Source of the DNA: Phycisphaerae bacterium
GTDB lineage: Bacteria; Planctomycetota; Phycisphaerae; Sedimentisphaerales; UBA12454
Direction of reading: 5' to 3'
Length of the DNA stretch: 8,333 nt
Assembly (NCBI GenBank): GCA_028712345.1
Contig: JAQTQF010000067.1
Location: 1 to 8,333 of the forward strand
In this document: positions 1-6,471 of the stretch, piece after piece
Layout of the letters: each line of letters opens with the position of its first letter
Numbering within the stretch: the first letter of the stretch is position 1
Notes under the pieces: model-generated
Seen by the model: the letters and a program-made list of their open reading frames with translations, nothing else
Told to the model about the DNA's origin: nothing
Database searches by the model: none
Made by a program: the position numbers and the translations under genes

Positions 1-322
1 AGACGGTACCGGATACCTCGACAATCTGACCGTCACGAAATTTCAAAGCCATAGCCGTTTTGTCGCCGTGGCTTAAATTAAATCCCGGTACGGCAGAATC
101 AACAGGAAAAAATCTGACGGCCTTTACTGAAATATCCACAACCTGGGCTGGGATATTTACGATTTCCGGAGCGGCAGCGGGCGGATAAACAACCCTGAAA
201 TACTGTCGTCTCTGAACTTGCCTTCTGTCCGCTTCTCTGCGACCCACATCGGCACGGTCAGGCGTCCTCCGCTCACCCTCCCTTCTATCTGATTGTCGTC
301 TATCCGGACCAAACCAACTCAT
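1..322 (-). CDS. PilZ-like domain protein, C-terminus beyond window
   Basis: The visible 107 residues start at ATG 322-320, which has a good ribosome binding site (AAAGAGG at 334-328, 5 bases away). The first ~38 residues are a charged, arginine-rich stretch with repeated DRR/ERR units. A PilZ-like beta-barrel then seems to begin: R39-QYF-R43 fits the RxxxR c-di-GMP-binding motif, and D63-I-S65 fits the start of [D/N]xSxxG, although its last glycine is Ala68 here. PilZ domains are known as cytoplasmic c-di-GMP receptors that control motility, exopolysaccharide or surface traits; whether this one binds the nucleotide is not certain. The gene lies 27 bases downstream of the DUF362 gene on the same strand, so the two are probably cotranscribed. 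The assignment rests on short motifs in an incomplete protein. Confidence 0.62.
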   Translation of the reverse strand, partial: MSWFGPDRRQSDRREGERRTPDRADVGRREADRRQVQRRQYFRVVYPPAAAPEIVNIPAQVVDISVKAVRFFPVDSAVPGFNLSHGDKTAMALKFRDGQIVEVSGTV

Positions 323-349
323 AGAAGCCTCTTTCTGTTTTTAGGAATT

Positions 350-1306
350 TTATAGGCGTCGTTTCGATTTTACAAGTATAAAAATCTGCCGCAATATACT
401 TTTAACAATCCTCACAGGCGAAAAAATAAGCGGTATCTGCTGGGCCGCAATAATCTCAGTAGCGGGCTCGGCAGGCAGAGAATCGCCGAGAATCTCTATA
501 TTCTGTTTATCTGTACAGCCGAAACCTATTTTCGCGGCGGTTCTAATTAAAGGCAACCCCTGCGGCGAAATACCCATTAAATCGCAGCAGGTTATCTCGG
601 CGGCCATAGGGTCTGTCGAAGCGACCAGCCAGCCGAGCTTTTTCGGATTTCCTCTTATCGGGCCGGGACCATCCATCATAACAACGGCATCAACAATCGT
701 CAGGATAGGACTGGTGAGTTTGTAAACATCTATAAGCATCGTGCAAAAATCGTCGAAACTCGCGCCTTTTCTGTAATGCCAGATTGCTTTTGCTTTTCCG
801 CTGACAGTACCGAACATATTTTTTACCGCGATTGTCGCGACAATCTGCTGATGAGTTTTCAGTTTAGGCAGATTTATAATTTTATCGGCGTCAAGTGCGA
901 CAGAGCTGATTCCTATTTTTGCCCCGGAGTGTTCGAGCCTGCGATTTACAGGCCTATCGAGCTGTCTGATTGCAACGCCGAGTTTTTTCAATGGCTCGGT
1001 AATTCCCAAAGCATCAGCACAAGACGCTGCATTTGCCCATGCGGACGAATCGCCGACAAACGGCCTGGCGCCGAAATCGAGCAGTATTTTCGCAAGTTCA
1101 ATAATAACGACCGGATTGGTCTGAGCGGGGCATTCGGCAGGACGGGGAGCTATCATATTAGGCTTAATAAGAACCTTATCGCCTTTGCTTATAAAATGCC
1201 CCAACCCGCCAAGAAGCTCAAAATGCCTTAGCAAACAGGCATTTACCCGAAGGCTGTCGTAATCGGAACATTTTGTAAGCGATACTTTTTCCATACAAAT
1301 TTGCAT
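350..1306 (-). CDS. DUF362 domain-containing protein
   Basis: A 318-residue protein with the hallmarks of the DUF362 family: VLIKPN at residues 45-50, NLPKLKTH at 145-152, KNMFG at 162-166, and the MDGPGP...LVASTDPMAAE block at about 211-236. The family is widespread in anaerobes and Planctomycetota and is often annotated as an iron-sulfur or uncharacterised protein; its reaction is not established. This copy has scattered cysteines (C94, C188, C240, C241, C264) but no CxxCxxC ferredoxin module, and no signal peptide. It ends in a short hydrophobic-basic tail. The start at 1306 is preferred over Met5 because AAAGG (1318-1314) lies 7 bases upstream of it, while Met5 has no such site. It is divergent from the M20 peptidase gene and probably leads a two-gene unit with the PilZ gene. 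Confidence 0.87.
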   Translation of the reverse strand: MQICMEKVSLTKCSDYDSLRVNACLLRHFELLGGLGHFISKGDKVLIKPNMIAPRPAECPAQTNPVVIIELAKILLDFGARPFVGDSSAWANAASCADALGITEPLKKLGVAIRQLDRPVNRRLEHSGAKIGISSVALDADKIINLPKLKTHQQIVATIAVKNMFGTVSGKAKAIWHYRKGASFDDFCTMLIDVYKLTSPILTIVDAVVMMDGPGPIRGNPKKLGWLVASTDPMAAEITCCDLMGISPQGLPLIRTAAKIGFGCTDKQNIEILGDSLPAEPATEIIAAQQIPLIFSPVRIVKSILRQIFILVKSKRRL

Positions 1307-1367
1307 AATTCTACCTTTATTTGTCGTTTATTCAACTTGTTCTTTTGGGGGGACTGAATTACAATAT

Positions 1368-1373
1368 ATTATA
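1368..1373 (-). promoter_or_regulatory. Candidate -10 element for the DUF362-PilZ unit
   Basis: Read on the minus strand this is a perfect TATAAT, about 62 bases upstream of the DUF362 start codon. The -35 side is poor: ATGACA lies only 14 bases upstream, and nothing close to TTGACA sits at 16-18 bases. It is plausible as a weak or activator-dependent promoter, but TATAAT in an A+T-rich spacer can also occur by chance. Confidence 0.35.
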
Positions 1374-1388
1374 AGCCATTGCACAATT

Positions 1389-1415
1389 GTCATTCCCGCG
1401 AAAGCGGGAATCCAG
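1389..1415. repeat. REP-like palindrome ATTCCCGC-GAAA-GCGGGAAT
   Basis: A perfect 8-bp inverted repeat (1392-1399 with 1404-1411) closes on a GAAA loop, a GNRA tetraloop, and is flanked by TGTC and CCAG. Palindromes with this core and flanks are common as dispersed REP-like elements in many bacterial genomes, which is family knowledge and not shown by a single copy here. It sits in the divergent spacer and lacks a T-tract on either side, so it is not a convincing terminator. Confidence 0.6.
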
Positions 1416-1442
1416 TTTTTGAATTTTGGTTATTTCAATTTT

Positions 1443-1466
1443 TTCGTGTCTTCGTGCCTTTGTGGC
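1443..1466. repeat. Triple 8-mer repeat (TTCGTGTC/TTCGTGCC/TTTGTGGC)
   Basis: Three contiguous 8-base units differ by one to three bases each (1443-1450, 1451-1458, 1459-1466). The block ends 11 bases before the M20 peptidase start codon. Similar 'TTCGTGTCTTCGTG' strings recur in intergenic DNA of several environmental bacterial groups and, on the opposite strand, give spurious peptides such as SHKGTKTRK. It is therefore probably a dispersed repeat and not a unique regulatory site. Confidence 0.5.
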
Positions 1467-1477
1467 TAAAATAAACT

Positions 1478-2593
1478 ATGAAAAATCTTCTAAAAAAACT
1501 GATTGAAGCAAAATCAACGCCCGATGTGGGCGAAATCGAATGCGCAAAAGTACTTGCGGATTTCTTCGCATCTGCCGGCATAGAATCTAATGTCGAAATA
1601 TGGGACAAAACAAGAGCCAACATCACCGCAACAGTTAAATCCAGCAGCGAGAAACCCGCCCTGTTATTCGTAAGCCATCTTGATGTCGTGCCGGCAGGCA
1701 AACAAAGCTGGCAATCCGACCCGTTCGAGGCGGCAGAGCGGGATAGAAAAATCTTCGGCAGAGGCGCCTGCGATATGAAAAGCGGTATGGCTTCGGTCGC
1801 AGCGGCCATGGCTGAAATAAAAAAATCAGTCGTTAATTTAAAATCTGATATTATCTTCTCCGCAACCGCAGGCGAAGAAACCGACAGTATCGGAATTAAA
1901 AAATTTCTCGAATCCTTTGACGGCAAAGAAAATAATCTATGCGGCGCAATCGTTCCCGAGCCGACCGATTTTAAACTTATCACCGCTCATCGCGGGCTTT
2001 TATGGCTTGAGATTACGACGAAAGGCAAAACCGCTCACGGGTCTATGCCGCATCTGGGGATAAACGCTATCGAATCGATGAGAGTTTTTCTGGACGAACT
2101 TGAACATTACGATATAACCGGCGTAAAGGATAAACTCCTCGGCACAGGCTCAATGAGCATCAATAAAATCAGGGGCGGCAATGCAACAAATGTAATACCC
2201 GACAAATGCACCGTTCAACTCGATATCAGGACAATTCCCGAACATAATCACAGTCAAATCCAGAATGATATCGAGGCAATTTTTGCGAAAATATCACAGA
2301 GGAAAAAAGATTTCAGTGCCGCTATTGAAGTAATCAGAAGCGTAGAGGCCCTTAAAACAAATTCAGATTGTGCTTTTGTTAATGACCTGAAAAAAATCAC
2401 GGGCAACACTGAAACTGCTGCCGCTCAGTTTACAACTGACGCACCATTTATCGCGGAATTGAATATCCCTGTGGTTATTTTCGGCCCCGGCAAACCGGAT
2501 ATCTGCCACAAACCAGACGAATACATAGAAATCCAAGATTTACAAAAAGCCGTGGAATTTTATAAAAATATCATCCTGCATTTTGCCTGCTGA
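1478..2593 (+). CDS. M20 family metallopeptidase / ArgE-DapE type deacylase
   Basis: A 371-residue di-zinc hydrolase with the full M20 active site: H67 and D69 in SHLDVVPAG, bridging D99 in GRGACDMKSG, catalytic E133 and metal ligand E134 in AGEETDS, E161 in VPEPTD, and H344 in ICHKPDEY. The lid (dimerisation) domain is about residues 171-285, entered at HRGLLWLEI and containing TAHGSMPH and GGNATNVIPD. The family includes acetylornithine deacetylase (ArgE), succinyl-diaminopimelate desuccinylase (DapE) and dipeptidases; substrate cannot be told from motifs, and no arg or dap genes lie nearby. There is no signal peptide, so it is expected to be cytoplasmic. The ATG fits the family N-terminus, but no clear Shine-Dalgarno precedes it: the upstream bases are GGCTAAAATAAACT next to the 8-mer repeat. 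It is a lone plus-strand gene. Confidence 0.92.
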   Translation: MKNLLKKLIEAKSTPDVGEIECAKVLADFFASAGIESNVEIWDKTRANITATVKSSSEKPALLFVSHLDVVPAGKQSWQSDPFEAAERDRKIFGRGACDMKSGMASVAAAMAEIKKSVVNLKSDIIFSATAGEETDSIGIKKFLESFDGKENNLCGAIVPEPTDFKLITAHRGLLWLEITTKGKTAHGSMPHLGINAIESMRVFLDELEHYDITGVKDKLLGTGSMSINKIRGGNATNVIPDKCTVQLDIRTIPEHNHSQIQNDIEAIFAKISQRKKDFSAAIEVIRSVEALKTNSDCAFVNDLKKITGNTETAAAQFTTDAPFIAELNIPVVIFGPGKPDICHKPDEYIEIQDLQKAVEFYKNIILHFAC

Positions 2594-2607
2594 AACTGCG
2601 CAAAAAG

Positions 2608-2634
2608 TAACCCCGACTGAAACAATCGGGGTTA
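2608..2634. terminator. Bidirectional intrinsic terminator between convergent genes
   Basis: A 9-bp stem TAACCCCGA (2608-2616) pairs with TCGGGGTTA (2626-2634) around a 9-base loop. On the minus strand the stem is followed by CTTTTTG, which suits termination of the EF-G-like transcript ~78 bases after its stop codon. On the plus strand it lies 14 bases after the M20 stop, with a weaker AATATTT tail. Its position between convergent genes suggests it serves both. Confidence 0.7.
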
Positions 2635-2652
2635 AATATTTCATAAAATAGT

Positions 2653-2670
2653 TTCGGCCCTCAGGCCGAA
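2653..2670. repeat. Short palindrome TTCGGCC-CTCA-GGCCGAA
   Basis: A perfect 7-bp stem (2653-2659 with 2664-2670) with a 4-base loop lies between the terminator and the EF-G-like stop codon. No T-tract follows on either strand. It could be a second RNA hairpin protecting the 3' end of the EF-G-like message, or a small dispersed palindrome. Confidence 0.5.
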
Positions 2671-2673
2671 TCC

Positions 2674-2707
2674 ATAACTCAAAACTCAGCACTAAAAACT
2701 CAAAACT
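2674..2707. repeat. ACTCAAAACT-type short repeat
   Basis: The unit AACTCAAAACT occurs twice (starting near 2675 and 2697), separated by a diverged ACTCAGCACTAAAA copy. The second copy ends 4 bases from the EF-G-like stop codon. Low-complexity strings of this kind recur in intergenic DNA of several environmental bacterial lineages. No coding function is visible. Confidence 0.45.
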
Positions 2708-2711
2708 ATTT

Positions 2712-4748
2712 TTACTCTTCCATTACCTGTTTGTTCTTTGCGTACTGAGCGACAATCTGCTGCTGGACATTGGACGGGACAACCTCATAATGACTGAGCG
2801 TCATAGAATAGCTGCCCTGACCGCCAGTAACGCTTTTAAGCTGGCTATCGTAGTTTGCGATTTCACTCAGCGGCACCTGTGCCTTAATCGTTATCATATT
2901 TCCCGGCAGCATATCCTGACCCTGCACTCGGCCCCGTTTGCTGGACAAATCGCCGGCTATATCACCTACATAATCGGCAGGTATGGTAATCTCGATATTA
3001 ACAATCGGCTCAAGCAGGCCGGGCTTTGCCTTGCTGACGGCATCAATAAAAGCGCCTTTGCCCGCTGCACGGAATGCAACTTCTTTCGAGTCAACCGGAT
3101 GATGTTTGCCATCATAAACTGAAACTTTCACATCCTGCATCGGAAAGCCGGCAACAACGCCTCTTTCCATAACATCATTGATGCCCTTTGTAATCGGCGC
3201 CTCGAATTGGCCCGGTATCGAGCCGCCGAAAATATCCCAGCCAAACTGCATCGGAGGCTCCGAGCCTCTCTCGGCAGGTTCAACCCTGAGATAAACTTCG
3301 CCGAACTGGCCCGCACCGCCGGTCTGTTTTTTGTGTTTGTAATGGCCGTCCGCCTTTGCGGTAATCGTTTCACGATACGGGATTTTCGGAGGTTTGGTAT
3401 TGACCGCCAGTTTGAATCTTTTTTCCATTTTGGAAAGCATAATCCTCAGATGCAAATCACCCATACCGCTGACAATCAATTCCTTTGTCTGATGGTCTCT
3501 TGTAACCTTAAAGCAGACATCCTCTTCGGTAAGTTTTTCCATCGCCGTGCCAATTTTCTGCTCATCGCCTCTTGAGGCAGGCTCAAGGGCAAGGCTGAAC
3601 ATCGGCATAGGAAGCTTTGGCATCGCGAATTTGCCGCTCATTTTACCATCGTGAATAAGGTCTCCGATTTTGAGTTCGTCAATCTTAGCGAGAGTAACAA
3701 TATCGCCGGCAATTCCTGCCGGTACTTCGCTGTTTTCGCCGCCCTGAGTTTTTAAAACATGGCCGGGACGAATAGCTTTTTTCTCATGATTTATAAACAG
3801 GTTGGTATCGCTCTTAAGCGTTCCGCTGAAAATCCTCATAGACGCGTATTTCATATTTGACCGCGGTTCAAAACCAACCCTAAATACAAGCCCTGCAAGA
3901 GGCGCAGAGGAATCCGCCTTAACTTCTGTTCTTTTATCGCCGTCGATAAGTATTCCGGGTTTTGCCTTTGCCGGCGATGGAACATACTCAACGATAAAGT
4001 CGAGCAATTCCGAAATGCCGATTTCCTTTCTGGCATTCGTGAATAAAATTGGAACTATTTTTCCTTCAACCAGAGCCTTTATAAAAACCTCTGCGATTTT
4101 TTCCTTTGATATCTGCTCACCGCCAAGGTACGCCTCCATTAGTTTATCATCGGCTTCGATAGCGCTCTCAACAAGCTCGGTATGAGCGGAAGCAACATCC
4201 ATCACCGGCGAATCCCCGGCATCATTTTTAATACAGTCAATTATAGAAGACTTATCCCCTGAAGGCAGATTGGCGCATCTGCACTGAGAACCAAAATTTT
4301 GCTGGATGGTTTTAATCAGTTCAGGCAGGTCCGCATTGTCAGAGTCTATTTTATTTATAATGATAATTCTGGGTTTGCCGGAATCAACCGCAGCGTTAAA
4401 AAGCTTTCTCGTATTCATCTCTATTCCAGCCGAGGCGCTGATAACTATCGCACAGCAGTCGGTGGCGGGGATACTCGTAAGAGCCGCCCCAACGAAATCA
4501 GGATAACCCGGTGCGTCAATCAGGTTAATGGTCTTGTCGTTGTGTGTTGTATGAAGCAGCGCAGAATGAATAGAATTACCTCTTTCTTTTTCTTCTTCGT
4601 CAAAATCGGCAACTGTGTTTTTTTCCTCAACAGTACCTAACCTGTTGGTTTTGCCGGTTTTGTACAGTATTGCCTCTGCAAGAGAGGTTTTACCCGAACT
4701 GCCATGCCCAAGAAGAACTATATTATGAATGTCATCAGTACCTGCCAC
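2712..4748 (-). CDS. fusA: Elongation factor G-like GTPase (EF-G-2 / FusA2 type)
   Basis: A 678-residue translational GTPase with the five EF-G domains: GTPase (about 1-265), II (~283-370), III (~378-450), IV (~453-580) and V (~585-670). Nucleotide motifs are G14-HGSSGKTS (P-loop), D78-APGY (G3), N132-KID (G4) and a TNA-type G5 near 237-239. It resembles the T. thermophilus EF-G-2 / FusA2 branch and not the str-operon EF-G: the G3 histidine is Tyr82 and the switch I threonine of RGITI is Ser59. Domain IV keeps the tip histidine of YDGxxH (H550), consistent with ribosomal A-site entry. Family members work in, or assist, ribosome translocation; whether this is the main or an auxiliary factor cannot be told. 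It starts at GTG, fixed by AGGAG (4761-4757) 8 bases upstream, and has its own promoter at 4808-4836. The symbol is given for the family only. Confidence 0.92.
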   Translation of the reverse strand: MAGTDDIHNIVLLGHGSSGKTSLAEAILYKTGKTNRLGTVEEKNTVADFDEEEKERGNSIHSALLHTTHNDKTINLIDAPGYPDFVGAALTSIPATDCCAIVISASAGIEMNTRKLFNAAVDSGKPRIIIINKIDSDNADLPELIKTIQQNFGSQCRCANLPSGDKSSIIDCIKNDAGDSPVMDVASAHTELVESAIEADDKLMEAYLGGEQISKEKIAEVFIKALVEGKIVPILFTNARKEIGISELLDFIVEYVPSPAKAKPGILIDGDKRTEVKADSSAPLAGLVFRVGFEPRSNMKYASMRIFSGTLKSDTNLFINHEKKAIRPGHVLKTQGGENSEVPAGIAGDIVTLAKIDELKIGDLIHDGKMSGKFAMPKLPMPMFSLALEPASRGDEQKIGTAMEKLTEEDVCFKVTRDHQTKELIVSGMGDLHLRIMLSKMEKRFKLAVNTKPPKIPYRETITAKADGHYKHKKQTGGAGQFGEVYLRVEPAERGSEPPMQFGWDIFGGSIPGQFEAPITKGINDVMERGVVAGFPMQDVKVSVYDGKHHPVDSKEVAFRAAGKGAFIDAVSKAKPGLLEPIVNIEITIPADYVGDIAGDLSSKRGRVQGQDMLPGNMITIKAQVPLSEIANYDSQLKSVTGGQGSYSMTLSHYEVVPSNVQQQIVAQYAKNKQVMEE

Positions 4749-4807
4749 AGTTAAAACTCCTGAAAAGTAGTAAAAATGAGTAAACTGTTAACTACCTAAA
4801 GCAAGGA

Positions 4808-4836
4808 ATGATACAACAAATAGACAGATGTATCAA
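4808..4836 (-). promoter_or_regulatory. Sigma70-type promoter of the EF-G-like gene
   Basis: On the minus strand TTGATA (4836-4831) is followed after exactly 17 bases by TATCAT (4813-4808), with a start expected near 4801 and a leader of ~52 bases. The two boxes also form an inverted repeat, ATGATACA (4808-4815) against TGTATCAA (4829-4836), matching at 7 of 8 positions. A dimeric regulator could therefore use it, though the overlap with promoter consensus makes chance likely. Confidence 0.65.
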
Positions 4837-4857
4837 GGGTAAAAAGAGATTGAAATT

Positions 4858-4876
4858 AAAGACTTTATGCGTCTTT
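4858..4876 (-). terminator. Possible weak terminator after tRNA-Gln
   Basis: AAAGAC (4858-4863) pairs with GTCTTT (4871-4876) around a 7-base loop, starting 5 bases beyond the tRNA 3' end. On the minus strand it is followed by AATTTCAATCTCTTTTTA. The stem is short and A+T-rich and the T-run is delayed, so this is a weak call. Confidence 0.35.
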
Positions 4877-4881
4877 TAAAA

Positions 4882-4952
4882 CTGGGGAACAAGGATTCGA
4901 ACCTTGACTAAGTGGTTCAGAGCCACTCGTGCTGCCGTTACACTATTCCCCA
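4882..4952 (-). tRNA. tRNA-Gln(CUG)
   Basis: A 71-base cloverleaf. The acceptor stem is TGGGGAA with TTCCCCA, the D arm GTGT/GCAC with a 7-base loop, the anticodon stem AGTGG/CCACT with loop CTCTGAA (anticodon CTG, reading CAG), the variable loop 4 bases, and the T arm CAAGG-TTCGAAT-CCTTG. U1-A72, G2-C71, G3-C70 and discriminator G73 are the usual glutamine identity elements. No CCA is encoded (TTT follows G73), so the CCA end must be added enzymatically. It lies between rsmH and the EF-G-like gene on the same strand. Confidence 0.95.
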
Positions 4953-4971
4953 GTGTTACAAGCAGGGACTA

Positions 4972-5000
4972 AGAGTAATAATAATCAGTGTTTATGTCAA
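4972..5000 (-). promoter_or_regulatory. Promoter of tRNA-Gln
   Basis: On the minus strand a perfect TTGACA (5000-4995) is followed after 17 bases by TACTCT (4977-4972), which keeps the first, second and last consensus bases of a -10 box. The start would fall near 4965, about 12 bases before the tRNA 5' end. The -35 box is one arm of a 6-bp inverted repeat with TTGACA at 5008-5013. Confidence 0.6.
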
Positions 5001-5034
5001 TGGCTTTTTGACAAGTTTAACGACAATTCCGCTT

Positions 5035-6135
5035 TTAGGCATTGAAATCGGTCTTTATAGCCCATCGGAATTTGGCCGATGCGCTTCGTGGATTGGACAT
5101 AATTTCTTTCATTCTCGGCACAATCGGATTGGGGCTTGCCGAGCCGTAAACCCCCTGTTTGACGCCGTCGCGAAACGACTGTTTAACAAGGCGGTCTTCG
5201 CCGCTATGGAAACTTATTATACCGATTCTTCCGCCCGGCCGAAGACAATACGGTGCAAGCCTCAAAAGTTCTCTCAATGAGCCAAGTTCATCGTTGACCA
5301 ATATCCGCAATGCCTGAAATGTGCGGGCCGCAGGATGCAGCGAACCAAATTTTGAATTGCGCTGCTTCTTTTTCCAGCTTGCCGAAGTCAGACCCTTGAC
5401 GGCGAAAATTAGCCGGACAAGTTGCTGAATCTTTGTAATCGGCTGGATGGCGCGTTGAGCGACAATCATACGGGCAATTTTCTGCTGGTCCGGCTCATCA
5501 GATAATTCCCAAAAAGCCTTGGCCAATTCATCTTCAGAAAGACTATTGAGCAAATCGGCACCACTTTGTTTGAGCCGATTGTCCATCCGCATATCGAGCG
5601 GACCATCCTGTTTATAACTCATCCCCCTGTCGGGATTGTCTATCTGCATACTTGAAACACCAAGGTCGGCAAAAATGATATCATAACCTTCAAGCTTTTC
5701 TTTGTTCAGTACATTGGCAATACCCGCGAAATTACTGTGATGAAAACTTATCGGCGTATCGACTTTGCTCAGCCGCTGACGGGTCCGCTCCAATTCGGCG
5801 TTATCAACATCAAAAGCTATCAGCATGCCGGTTAGCCCTATCCGTTTGATAAATTCTAATGTATGGCCGCCATAGCCGAGGGTACAATCGACAACAATCT
5901 GGCCGGGCATTGGTTTGAGACAGCCTAAAACCTCCTCTGTCAGGACAGGAATATGAGTACCGGCCGGCGTTTTCCCCTTTGCCCGCAAATGGTCACGCAA
6001 CTCCGGATGAGCGGCAATGTTTTGCTCCTTATACTTTTGCTTAAAGCTCTTTGGGTGAGTGCCGCTGTATCTTGGCCGCCGCTGGTGTTCGGGCGACGAT
6101 TGGCCGCCACCGCCGGACTGGTTGGAAACATTCAT
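5035..6135 (-). CDS. rsmH: 16S rRNA (cytosine1402-N4)-methyltransferase RsmH (MraW)
   Basis: RsmH uses S-adenosylmethionine to N4-methylate C1402 in the ribosomal P site, acting on the small subunit in the cytoplasm. The family signature is complete: HIPVL (61-65), SAM-binding DCTLGYGGHT (83-92), FDVD (108-111), DLGVSS (157-162), GPLDMRMD (178-185), HPAARTFQALRI (267-278), SFHSGEDRLVK (308-318) and NPRSASAKFR (348-357). At 366 residues it is ~50-60 longer than common homologues. The excess is an N-terminal basic, low-complexity extension (residues 1-60: a GGGG run, then RRPRYSGTHPK). The ATG at 6135 is supported by GGAG (6146-6143) 7 bases upstream, so the extension is translated. In most bacteria the gene heads the dcw cell-wall cluster; here the neighbours are tRNA-fMet, tRNA-Gln and an EF-G-like gene, and no ftsL, pbp or mur gene is seen. 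Confidence 0.96.
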   Translation of the reverse strand: MNVSNQSGGGGQSSPEHQRRPRYSGTHPKSFKQKYKEQNIAAHPELRDHLRAKGKTPAGTHIPVLTEEVLGCLKPMPGQIVVDCTLGYGGHTLEFIKRIGLTGMLIAFDVDNAELERTRQRLSKVDTPISFHHSNFAGIANVLNKEKLEGYDIIFADLGVSSMQIDNPDRGMSYKQDGPLDMRMDNRLKQSGADLLNSLSEDELAKAFWELSDEPDQQKIARMIVAQRAIQPITKIQQLVRLIFAVKGLTSASWKKKQRNSKFGSLHPAARTFQALRILVNDELGSLRELLRLAPYCLRPGGRIGIISFHSGEDRLVKQSFRDGVKQGVYGSASPNPIVPRMKEIMSNPRSASAKFRWAIKTDFNA

Positions 6136-6153
6136 ATTAAAACTCCGGATAAA

Positions 6154-6181
6154 TCAGTGGGTTTTGTAAACCCTGCCCTGA
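6154..6181 (-). promoter_or_regulatory. Hairpin in the rsmH leader
   Basis: GGGTTT (6159-6164) pairs with AAACCC (6168-6173) around a 3-base loop, and TCAG (6154-6157) with CTGA (6178-6181) can extend it across an asymmetric bulge. It lies in the predicted ~68-base leader, ending 7 bases upstream of the rsmH Shine-Dalgarno. It could modulate ribosome access or mRNA stability; no T-tract follows, so it is not a terminator. Confidence 0.4.
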
Positions 6182-6210
6182 TAAAAACTTTACTTGTTCA
6201 TTTTGAATGT

Positions 6211-6239
6211 CTTATATAAAGCCCCAGCCTAGTTGTCAA
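6211..6239 (-). promoter_or_regulatory. Sigma70-type promoter of rsmH
   Basis: On the minus strand a perfect TTGACA (6239-6234) is followed by a 17-base spacer and TATAAG (6216-6211), with an expected start near 6204. Lying downstream of the terminator at 6305-6337, it begins a transcription unit separate from the rpoA-rplQ unit. Confidence 0.7.
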
Positions 6240-6304
6240 AAACTAAAGTCTACACTTCCATACCGTAAGACCTTATACCAACTTTCAGTATAACAAAATT
6301 AGTA

Positions 6305-6337
6305 AATAAAAAAAGCCAGTCGTAAGCGACTGGCTTT
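6305..6337 (-). terminator. Strong intrinsic terminator after tRNA-fMet
   Basis: A perfect 11-bp stem (AAAGCCAGTCG at 6312-6322 with CGACTGGCTTT at 6327-6337) and a 4-base loop are followed on the minus strand by a run of seven T and then ATTT. It lies ~17 bases after the tRNA-fMet 3' end. It is the first clear terminator after rpoA and so probably ends the whole rpoA-rplQ-HIT-tRNA transcript. There is no T-tract in the plus direction. Confidence 0.92.
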
Positions 6338-6353
6338 AATTGAGTTATCAAAA

Positions 6354-6427
<74 letters not shown>

Positions 6428-6471
6428 ATCACTTCAATTTATAAACTACCAGACTATAACAGATAAATCAA

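Noticed and set aside
776..1231. A 151-codon plus-strand frame inside the DUF362 gene
   Set aside because: It is antisense to conserved DUF362 motifs, has no family resemblance and no ribosome binding site support.
1307..1477. A CRISPR array or small RNA in the repeat-bearing divergent spacer
   Set aside because: There are no regularly spaced direct repeats with unique spacers, and no promoter-terminator pair for an RNA gene.
1435..1983. A 182-codon minus-strand open frame across the M20 gene
   Set aside because: It is antisense to a complete M20 active site, and its C-terminus (SHKGTKTRK) is just the reverse of the 8-mer repeat. No family is recognisable.
3802..4185. Plus-strand frames within the EF-G-like gene, here and at 2790-3122, 3207-3575 and 4299-4640
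   Set aside because: All lie opposite conserved EF-G domains and have compositions expected of antisense shadows.
4912..5280. A plus-strand frame running from tRNA-Gln into rsmH
   Set aside because: It overlaps a structured tRNA and the antisense of RsmH C-terminal motifs, so it is not a plausible gene.
6273..6293. Inverted repeat TTATAC-N9-GTATAA upstream of rsmH
   Set aside because: It lies upstream of the predicted -35 box in A+T-rich sequence. A 6-base arm of this composition is expected by chance; no operator claim is justified.
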